NCBI RefSeq assembly: GCF_020171725.1
Contig: NZ_JAIVAJ010000011.1
Span: 1-59,595, forward strand
Direction of reading: 5' to 3'
Length of the DNA: 59,595 bases
Source of the DNA: Halobacillus litoralis
Lineage (GTDB): Bacteria > Bacillota > Bacilli > Bacillales > Halobacillaceae
Both the position numbers and the translations under genes were made by a program. The notes beneath the pieces are model-generated. The model had not been told where the DNA came from. It was given only the letters and a program-made list of their open reading frames with translations, and did not search any database. The stretch's first letter is position 1. Each line of letters begins with the position of its first letter. Shown here piece by piece: positions 53,793-59,595 of the stretch.

Positions 53793-56258
53793 TCATGAAT
53801 TTGTCGATTCCTGCTGCTGGGTATGAACAACGAACTCTTTCTTATCGTTCAAGTCGATTTTCACTTTCTGTCCTTTGGCAATGTTCTCTTTCAGCAATTC
53901 TTCAGACAAGAGATCTTCTACGTTCTTTTGAAGCGAACGACGCAACGGACGGGCTCCGTACTCAGGGTCGAAACCTGTTTCTGCGATGTGTTCGATCGCA
54001 GCTTCTGACAAGGTAAAGTCGATTTCCTGTTCCTGAAGACGCTGGCGAAGGTGGTCCGCCATCAGCGTAACGATGGACTTCATGTGTTTTCTCTCTAGAG
54101 AGTGGAACACGATCGTCTCATCAATACGGTTTAAGAATTCAGGACGGAACGCTTTCTTCAATTCCGCGGTTACCTTGGACTTCATGTCTTTATAATCCTG
54201 GTCGCCATCTTCCATCGTGAACCCAACGTATTTGTTGGATTTAAGCTCCTGAGCACCAACGTTTGATGTCATGATCAGGACTGTATTACGGAAGTCTACA
54301 ACGCGTCCTTTAGAGTCTGTCAGACGACCGTCCTCAAGCACTTGAAGCAGGATGTTGAATACTTCAGGGTGCGCTTTTTCAATCTCATCCAGAAGGACGA
54401 CAGAATACGGTTTGTTCCGTACTTTTTCTGTCAGCTGACCGCCTTCATCATATCCTACATAACCTGGTGGTGAACCAACCAGACGTGACGTGCTGTGTTT
54501 TTCCATGTATTCGGACATGTCGATCCGAATCATCGCATCCTCTTCACCAAACATGCTCTCTGCAAGCGCACGGGCAAGCTCCGTTTTACCAACACCTGTT
54601 GGTCCTAAGAAGATGAAGGAACCGATTGGACGCTTCGGATCTTTCAAACCGGCACGAGCACGACGGATTGCTTTGGAAATCGATTTAACGGCTTCGTCCT
54701 GACCGATGACGCGGTTGTGAAGCGTGTCTTCGAGTGCAAGTAGACGCTCACTTTCATCCTTGGTCATCTTAGAAACCGGCACACCGGTCCATGTAGACAC
54801 GACAGACGCAATATCCTCAACCGTTACTTCAGAATCTTCCTGACCCTGCTTCTCTTTCCACTCATCCTTCGTCTGATCTAGTTCGTCACGGAGACGCTGT
54901 TCACTATCGCGAAGGGATGCAGCTTTTTCGAATTCCTGGCTCTGAACAGCCGCGTCTTTCTCTTTTCTTACCTCTTCCAGCTTCTGCTCAAGCTCTTTCA
55001 AGTTTGGCGGAGCTGTGTAAGAACGAAGGCGGACCTTCGAAGCTGCCTCATCAATTAAGTCAATCGCTTTATCCGGAAGGAAACGATCCGTAATATAGCG
55101 GTCTGAGAAACGCACAGCGGAATCAATTGAATCGTCTGGAATCGTGACACGGTGGTGTGCTTCATAACGGTCACGAAGCCCTTTAAGGATTTGTACAGAC
55201 TCTTCGAGGTTCGGCTCATCCACTTGGATAGGCTGGAAACGGCGTTCAAGAGCCGCATCTTTCTCGATATACTTACGGTATTCATCCAGTGTAGTAGCAC
55301 CGATACATTGCAGTTCGCCACGTGCAAGGGATGGTTTCAGAATGTTGGAAGCATCAATCGCCCCTTCTGCGCCACCTGCGCCGATCAACGTGTGCAACTC
55401 ATCAATGAATAGAATGATGTTGCCTGCCTGACGGATCTCCTCCATCACTTTTTTCAGACGATCTTCGAATTCACCGCGGTACTTCGTTCCCGCTACGACC
55501 GTACCCATATCGAGTGTCATAACGCGCTTATCACGGAGGATCTCAGGTACTTCATTGTTCATAATCTGTTGAGCCAATCCCTCAGCAATCGCCGTTTTAC
55601 CTACACCAGGCTCACCGACAAGTACCGGGTTGTTCTTCGTACGACGACTCAACACTTGAATCACTCGTTCGATTTCTTTACTACGCCCGATGACAGGGTC
55701 GATGTTACCTTCTTTTGCAATAGCGGTTAAATCACGTGCTAGAGAATCCAGTGTCGGGGTGTTCGCATTGGCTGCTGGGCCTCCTGCGCCACCTCCACGG
55801 CGATTCTGGCCGCCTGTAGACTCATTGTTGCCTAGCAGCTGTAAAACCTGCTGACGGGCTTTATTTAAGCTTACACCAAGGTTATTCAGGACACGCGCTG
55901 CTACGCCTTCTCCTTCACGGATCAATCCGAGAAGAATGTGTTCTGTGCCTACGTATGAATGGCCCAGCTTACGCGCTTCATCCATGGATAGTTCAATCAC
56001 TTTTTTCGCACGTGGTGTATAATGAATCGTCTGAGAGACTTTGTCTCCCTTTCCGATTAATTTTTCTACTTCTTGTTGAATTTTTGCTGACTCGAGGCCA
56101 AGAGCGGAAAGTGCTTTTGCCGCAATACCTTCTCCTTCACTAACTAGCCCCAATAGAATATGTTCGGTACCAATATTATTGTGACCTAAACGAACAGCTT
56201 CTTCTTGTGCTAATGCCAATACTTTTTGTGCTCTTTCAGTAAATCGCCCAAACATCAT
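53793..56258 (-). CDS. clpC: ClpC, AAA+ unfoldase of the ClpCP protease
   Basis: 821 aa from the ATG at 56258 ([13 protein letters not shown]), 8 nt after AGGAGG. Two N-domain repeats (1-75, 80-145) bind MecA/McsB adaptors and phosphoarginine. A Gly/Asn/Ala linker (150-170) is followed by NBD1 (GEPGVGKT near 215-222), the coiled M-domain with a UVR-like segment ([12 protein letters not shown]), and NBD2 (GPTGVGKT). It unfolds proteins for ClpP. It is the last gene of the CtsR operon. Confidence 0.98.
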   Translation of the reverse strand: MMFGRFTERAQKVLALAQEEAVRLGHNNIGTEHILLGLVSEGEGIAAKALSALGLESAKIQQEVEKLIGKGDKVSQTIHYTPRAKKVIELSMDEARKLGHSYVGTEHILLGLIREGEGVAARVLNNLGVSLNKARQQVLQLLGNNESTGGQNRRGGGAGGPAANANTPTLDSLARDLTAIAKEGNIDPVIGRSKEIERVIQVLSRRTKNNPVLVGEPGVGKTAIAEGLAQQIMNNEVPEILRDKRVMTLDMGTVVAGTKYRGEFEDRLKKVMEEIRQAGNIILFIDELHTLIGAGGAEGAIDASNILKPSLARGELQCIGATTLDEYRKYIEKDAALERRFQPIQVDEPNLEESVQILKGLRDRYEAHHRVTIPDDSIDSAVRFSDRYITDRFLPDKAIDLIDEAASKVRLRSYTAPPNLKELEQKLEEVRKEKDAAVQSQEFEKAASLRDSEQRLRDELDQTKDEWKEKQGQEDSEVTVEDIASVVSTWTGVPVSKMTKDESERLLALEDTLHNRVIGQDEAVKSISKAIRRARAGLKDPKRPIGSFIFLGPTGVGKTELARALAESMFGEEDAMIRIDMSEYMEKHSTSRLVGSPPGYVGYDEGGQLTEKVRNKPYSVVLLDEIEKAHPEVFNILLQVLEDGRLTDSKGRVVDFRNTVLIMTSNVGAQELKSNKYVGFTMEDGDQDYKDMKSKVTAELKKAFRPEFLNRIDETIVFHSLERKHMKSIVTLMADHLRQRLQEQEIDFTLSEAAIEHIAETGFDPEYGARPLRRSLQKNVEDLLSEELLKENIAKGQKVKIDLNDKKEFVVHTQQQESTNS

Positions 56259-56276
56259 GGACATTACCTCCTAACA

Positions 56277-57347
56277 TTAATCTTCATTCTCTAATTGCAA
56301 TCTTTCTCTGATTAATGATGCTCTTCGTATATCGCGCTCTTCTGGTGTAAGGGTTGCTTTTGCATATTGTTGCAAAAATCCCGGCTGTGTTAAAATCATC
56401 AGCTCATTTAGGATGGTGCGCGGGATATGATCGATCATGCCGAGGTCAATCCCAAGCCGCAAGTCCGATAAGCATTTGGCTGCCTCTTTAGACTCTATGA
56501 TGCGACTGTGCTTTAAAACACCATATGATCGGAAAATCCTATCCTCGAGCTGAATACCAGATCGATTCACCAGCGCCTCTCTCGCACGCCTTTCCTGATC
56601 GATCAGCTGCTTTACGACGCTGTGGAGATCTTCGACTATATCCGGCTCAGACTTCCCAAGTGTAATCTGGTTTGAAATCTGAAAGATATTCCCCACGGCT
56701 TCACTGCCTTCACCATAAATCCCTCTGACCACAAGCCCCAACTGGTTGATTGCTGGTGTCATCCGGTTGATCTGCTGTGTCATAGCCAGGGCCGGCAGGT
56801 GCATCATGACAGATGCCCTCATTCCTGTCCCCACATTCGTCGGGCAGGAAGTCAAATAACCTCGTTTTTCATCAAACGCGTAATCCACTTTCTCTTCCAA
56901 CCAGTCATCCAATTGAGATGCCTGCTCCAGCGCCTTATCTAATTGAAAGCCGGGGAAGTACAATTGTATGCGGATATGGTCTTCTTCATTAATCATGATA
57001 GACACTTGCTCATTCTGAGAGATTAAGGTTCCCGAGTGCTCAGGTTTTTCAGCTAAGTGTGGACTCACTAAGTGCTTCTCCACGAGCACCCGTTTTTCAA
57101 TAGGTTGAAGATCTTTCATTTTAACGATTTCAAAGTCCTTGTAATCACGAAATGACTGATGCTTAAACTTCTCTTCAAAAAATTCCATCACTTCATCTAG
57201 AGTCTGATCAGATGCAATCAGCGGAAATGGGTAGTGAGAGAAATTACGTGCCAGTCTGATCCGACTGCTCATCACAATGTCACTATCCGGCCCATCCTCT
57301 TTCATCCATGGACTGATTGCCTCATTCATAAATTGCTGCAACGACAT
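56277..57347 (-). CDS. mcsB: McsB, protein-arginine kinase
   Basis: 356 aa with the guanidino-kinase fold: [15 protein letters not shown] near the N-terminus and [19 protein letters not shown] in the catalytic core (nucleotide-binding Arg residues). McsB phosphorylates arginines on damaged proteins, marking them for ClpCP, and inactivates CtsR under heat stress. It lies between mcsA (2-nt gap) and clpC. Confidence 0.97.
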   Translation of the reverse strand: MSLQQFMNEAISPWMKEDGPDSDIVMSSRIRLARNFSHYPFPLIASDQTLDEVMEFFEEKFKHQSFRDYKDFEIVKMKDLQPIEKRVLVEKHLVSPHLAEKPEHSGTLISQNEQVSIMINEEDHIRIQLYFPGFQLDKALEQASQLDDWLEEKVDYAFDEKRGYLTSCPTNVGTGMRASVMMHLPALAMTQQINRMTPAINQLGLVVRGIYGEGSEAVGNIFQISNQITLGKSEPDIVEDLHSVVKQLIDQERRAREALVNRSGIQLEDRIFRSYGVLKHSRIIESKEAAKCLSDLRLGIDLGMIDHIPRTILNELMILTQPGFLQQYAKATLTPEERDIRRASLIRERLQLENED

Positions 57348-57349
57348 AA

Positions 57350-57895
57350 TTACTCACCACCCTCCCCTTGCTGAAGTTGGCTTTCTAATGTACGGATCTT
57401 ATCTCTAATGTTCGCCGCATGCTCAAATTCTTCCTGCTCAATGAGCTCTTTAAGACGAGATTTATAATCTTCAATTTCACGCTTCAGGTGCAGGTTACCA
57501 CCCTCACGCTTCGGTATTTTCCCATCATGACGCGTGTTCCCACTGTGGACTCGGCGTAAAATCGGGTTGATGCGATCATCAAAGGTTTGGTAACAGGATG
57601 CACAGCCAAACTTTCCGATTCTAGCAAACTCCTGATAAGTTAACCCACACGTCGGGCATTTCAGTTGAGATGCTTGTTGATAGGACTGCGTTTTCTGGTT
57701 GCTGAACGGAGAAGAACCTTCAGAATGAAACAGACCGGACAAGAGGTCATTTAACGTGAAGTTCTCTTCTCCATAACTCATATAACCCTTTTCCTTCGCA
57801 CATTGTTCACACACATGAACCTCTGTTTTTTGACCATTCACAACCTGTGTTAAATGGACCGTTGCAGGTCTTTTCTTGCATTCCTGGCACTCCAT
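57350..57895 (-). CDS. mcsA: McsA, activator of McsB
   Basis: 181 aa from the ATG at 57895 ([18 protein letters not shown]), with AAAGGGG 8 nt upstream; eight more in-frame codons overlap the ctsR end. Zinc-type Cys pairs: CQEC, CEQC, CPTC and CASC. A C-terminal UVR motif ([15 protein letters not shown]) matches that of UvrB/ClpC. McsA stimulates McsB kinase and senses thiol or metal stress. Confidence 0.95.
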   Translation of the reverse strand: MECQECKKRPATVHLTQVVNGQKTEVHVCEQCAKEKGYMSYGEENFTLNDLLSGLFHSEGSSPFSNQKTQSYQQASQLKCPTCGLTYQEFARIGKFGCASCYQTFDDRINPILRRVHSGNTRHDGKIPKREGGNLHLKREIEDYKSRLKELIEQEEFEHAANIRDKIRTLESQLQQGEGGE

Positions 57896-57915
57896 ACCTC
57901 TAACCCCTTTCCGCC

Positions 57916-58380
57916 TCAACTTTTATATTTCAACGTAAACAGCATAGCTGTCATCATCCGAGATCGAACTTCATCTCTTAAGGGAAGTGGAAAAGCAAGT
58001 ACTTCCCGGTCAATCATGCTTTTGATCAAAAGTGCTTCACGTCTTGAAATCAGGCGATGCTCCAGCAGTCTCTCAACCACATCTGTCGCTGCACCTTGAG
58101 AAACACGAGGTTGAACAAGCTCCATGACTTCTTCAATCATATCCGCATTATTTTTATGCTGGATCCGGCTGATGCGGATATAACCGCCCCCGCCACGTTT
58201 ACTCTCTACTATATATCCTTTTTCCACAGTAAACCTTGTTTTAATCACATAGTTGATTTGAGAAGGTACACATTGGAATTGATCAGCAATTTCACTTCGC
58301 TTGATCTCAATGCTGTTGGATTGATTCTCCTCGAGGATATTTTTTAAATGTTCCTCGATAATGTCTGAGATATTCCGCAT
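57916..58380 (-). CDS. ctsR: CtsR, repressor of class III stress genes
   Basis: 154 aa from the ATG at 58380 (MRNISDIIEEHLKNIL), with GGGGAGGGA upstream. The DNA-binding domain has EIADQFQCVPSQINYVI (helix-turn-helix) and the Gly-rich wing ESKRGGGGYIRI, whose glycine acts as thermosensor. The C-terminal domain is bound by McsB/ClpC. The gene is controlled by its own operator, found 16 bases upstream. Confidence 0.97.
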   Translation of the reverse strand: MRNISDIIEEHLKNILEENQSNSIEIKRSEIADQFQCVPSQINYVIKTRFTVEKGYIVESKRGGGGYIRISRIQHKNNADMIEEVMELVQPRVSQGAATDVVERLLEHRLISRREALLIKSMIDREVLAFPLPLRDEVRSRMMTAMLFTLKYKS

Positions 58381-58395
58381 CTTCCCTCCCCCTCT

Positions 58396-58418
58396 TTTGA
58401 CTTTGACTATCTTTGACT
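58396..58418 (-). promoter_or_regulatory. CtsR operator with an extra half-site
   Basis: On the minus strand AGTCAAA-GAT-AGTCAAA (58402-58418) is the CtsR tandem heptad with the proper 3-nt spacer; a further GTCAAA follows at once (58396-58401). It covers the transcription start region, so bound CtsR blocks initiation. Confidence 0.93.
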
Positions 58419-58426
58419 TTAATTTT

Positions 58427-58454
58427 ATTATACTCAAATTTTATTGTCACGCAA
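58427..58454 (-). promoter_or_regulatory. sigma-A promoter of the ctsR operon
   Basis: -10 TATAAT (58427-58432) with a -35 TTGCGT (58449-58454), 16 bp spacer. The start would be near 58420, inside the CtsR operator. Confidence 0.75.
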
Positions 58455-58514
58455 CTAAAATGTTTTCGTGGAATACATCTTTCATGTTTCCCTATACGAG
58501 TCTTCCTTAAAACA

Positions 58515-58542
58515 AAAACTACGCAATTATTTGCGCAGTTTT
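58515..58542 (-). terminator. terminator after mgtC
   Basis: AAAACTGCGCA pairs with TGCGTAGTTTT (58515-58525 with 58532-58542, one mismatch), followed by TTTGTTTT on the minus strand. It overlaps the mgtC stop codon. Confidence 0.85.
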
Positions 58543-59224
58543 ACAAAGAAATATTCACTTCTAATACAGACGGTCGTTCTGAGATTTTCTCAATGATCTC
58601 TTTGATTCTCTCTTTTCCTCTTACTTCGACTTCAAATACAAGGGTGTGCACTTTTTCTCCCCTTTTCAACTGTGAAGACCGCAGCACAATACCTGGTTGG
58701 TCGAGGAGAGAAAGCACTTCCCTGATTTCTCCAGTATAAGAAACCGTAATTTTCACCTTCTGCTTCCCGTTCTCGATCATTTTCTTTTTCTCTAATTTAT
58801 TTAAAAAGATCAGAGAAAGTAATACGGTAAGCGTAGACAGGATCGCAATATCGTACATACCTGCCCCTACTACTAGTCCAATCCCGGCGACCGTCCAAAT
58901 AGAAGCAGCGGTTGTAAGGCCACGAATCGTAACCCCGTGCACCATAATCGTCCCAGCTCCAAGAAATCCAATTCCACTGATAACATAGGAGGGAATACGA
59001 GCGGGGTCAAAGCGCACGTGATCATACTTGTCTATAAATGTATCAAAACCATATAAAGAAAGGAGCATCATCATACAAGCTCCCGTCCCTACCAATATAT
59101 GCGTTCGAAAACCTGCCGATTGATTCTTCACTTCCCTTTCAAAACCAATCAGGCCGCATAGCATCATAGCACTTAAGAGACGGACCGCGTACAGGGAAGT
59201 GTTGGGACCGAATATTTCAAACAT
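58541..59224 (-). CDS. MgtC/SapB-family membrane protein
   Basis: 227 aa. Four to five membrane segments with the MgtC signature (LCGLIGFEREVKNQSAGFRTH, then GIGFLGAGTI and GLTTAASIW). The C-terminal 80 residues form an ACT-like soluble domain. MgtC proteins affect F-type ATPase, membrane potential or Mg2+ adaptation in pathogens; the role in Bacillaceae is unclear. AGGGGGAG lies just before the ATG. It sits alone between an rRNA operon and ctsR; I do not recall an mgtC-like gene at this place in B. subtilis. No good promoter or Mg-sensing leader is visible in the 80-nt gap. Confidence 0.88.
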   Translation of the reverse strand: MFEIFGPNTSLYAVRLLSAMMLCGLIGFEREVKNQSAGFRTHILVGTGACMMMLLSLYGFDTFIDKYDHVRFDPARIPSYVISGIGFLGAGTIMVHGVTIRGLTTAASIWTVAGIGLVVGAGMYDIAILSTLTVLLSLIFLNKLEKKKMIENGKQKVKITVSYTGEIREVLSLLDQPGIVLRSSQLKRGEKVHTLVFEVEVRGKERIKEIIEKISERPSVLEVNISL

Positions 59225-59302
59225 ATCACTCTCCCCCTTCTACTTACCATCCTATGAACAGGGCTCTAATAAAATACAAACAACCTATTATTTTCACCAT
59301 TT

Positions 59303-59342
59303 AGAAAAAAGCCCCTCAGAGGAAATCCTCTAAGGGGCTTTT
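59303..59342. terminator. rRNA operon terminator
   Basis: AAGCCCCTCAGAGG pairs with CCTCTAAGGGGCTT (13 of 14) with a 4-nt loop; T-runs follow in both directions. It lies right behind 5S rRNA and closes the operon. Confidence 0.95.
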
Positions 59343-59346
59343 CTAA

Positions 59347-59462
59347 TGACGTGGCGGCGTCCTACTCTCACGGGGGTAAACCCGACTACCATCGGCGCTG
59401 AAGAGCTTAACTGCTGTGTTCGGCATGGGAACAGGTGTGACCTCTTCGCCTTCACCACCACA
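59347..59462 (-). rRNA. rrf: 5S ribosomal RNA
   Basis: About 116 nt. Minus-strand landmarks are GGCGAAGAGGTCACACC, CCATGCCGAACACAG, AAGCTCTTCAGCGCC and GAGAGTAGGACGCCGCCAC; the ends GTGGTGG and CCGCCAC pair as helix I. It follows the 23S gene by about 75 nt. Confidence 0.97.
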
Positions 59463-59536
59463 TCATATAAGGTTTTAAAGTAAACCTTCAAAACTGGATA
59501 AGAGTTGTTCAAACCGAAATAAATGTCTTTTCAGAT

Positions 59537-59595
59537 AGATAAGTCATCGATCCATTAGTATCTGTCAGCTCCACGTGTCACCACGCTTCCACCTC
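59537..59595 (-). rRNA. rrl: 23S ribosomal RNA, 3' end only
   Basis: The minus strand starting at the window edge reads GAGGTGGAAGCGTGGTGAC, then GGAGCTGACAGATACTAATG and GATCGATGACTTATCT, which is the conserved 3' end of Bacillaceae 23S rRNA. The rest of the gene is outside. The exact 3' end is approximate. Confidence 0.92.

Overview
The window is a housekeeping block of a low-to-mid-GC Gram-positive chromosome, almost certainly a spore-forming member of the Bacillaceae. Gene content and order follow the Bacillus subtilis 'origin-side' cluster from ctsR to pdaB almost gene for gene. Sporulation and germination genes (pdaB, kbaA, gerD, cwlD, sigH) show that it forms endospores. Several proteins are acidic in their tails, which would suit a moderately halophilic relative of Halobacillus, Pontibacillus or Virgibacillus. 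That genus guess is inference only. I use B. subtilis gene names from memory; no database search was made.

Layout. Nearly everything reads on the minus strand, so biological order runs from high to low coordinates. The right edge holds the last bases of a 23S rRNA, a 5S rRNA and its terminator (59303-59595). Then come mgtC; the CtsR-controlled proteostasis operon ctsR-mcsA-mcsB-clpC with radA and disA behind it; yacL; a fused ispDF; gltX; a cysteine T-box with cysE-cysS-mrnC-rlmB-rae1; sigH; rpmG-secE-nusG; rplK-rplA; the L10 leader with rplJ-rplL; ybxB; rpoB-rpoC; rplGB; the str genes rpsL-rpsG-fusA-tufA; the S10/spc/alpha cluster from rpsJ to rplQ, including secY, adk, map, a KOW protein, infA and rpmJ; the ECF transporter module ecfA1-ecfA2-ecfT; truA; rplM-rpsI; cwlD; salA; and then gerD(+), kbaA(-), pdaB(+). 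The left edge holds a small unknown gene and the tandem promoters and leader of a second rRNA operon, whose 16S gene lies just outside. The whole block therefore lies between two rRNA operons in the same orientation.

How it works together. About three quarters of the window makes the gene-expression machinery: ribosomal proteins, RNA polymerase core subunits, EF-Tu, EF-G, IF1, NusG, SecY/SecE and RNA modification or processing enzymes. Regulation can be read directly in places. There are sigma-A promoters with 16-18 bp spacers ahead of rplK, rplJ, rpsJ, rpmG, sigH and others. There is a TGC-specifier T-box for cysES, a CtsR heptad operator, sigma-E and sigma-G type promoters for cwlD and gerD, and many intrinsic terminators. 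Three small genes were read directly from the sequence: rpmJ, secE and the corrected rpmG.

I see no phage, insertion sequence, CRISPR array, defence island or biosynthetic cluster, and nothing that amounts to a new multi-gene system. The items most worth a second look are a continuous IspD-IspF fusion with a preserved internal start, a six-tier nested palindrome between rplQ and ecfA1, a strong terminator between secE and nusG followed by a structured leader with a badly placed nusG ribosome-binding site, and perfect or near-perfect inverted repeats built around the promoters of rplGB and salA.
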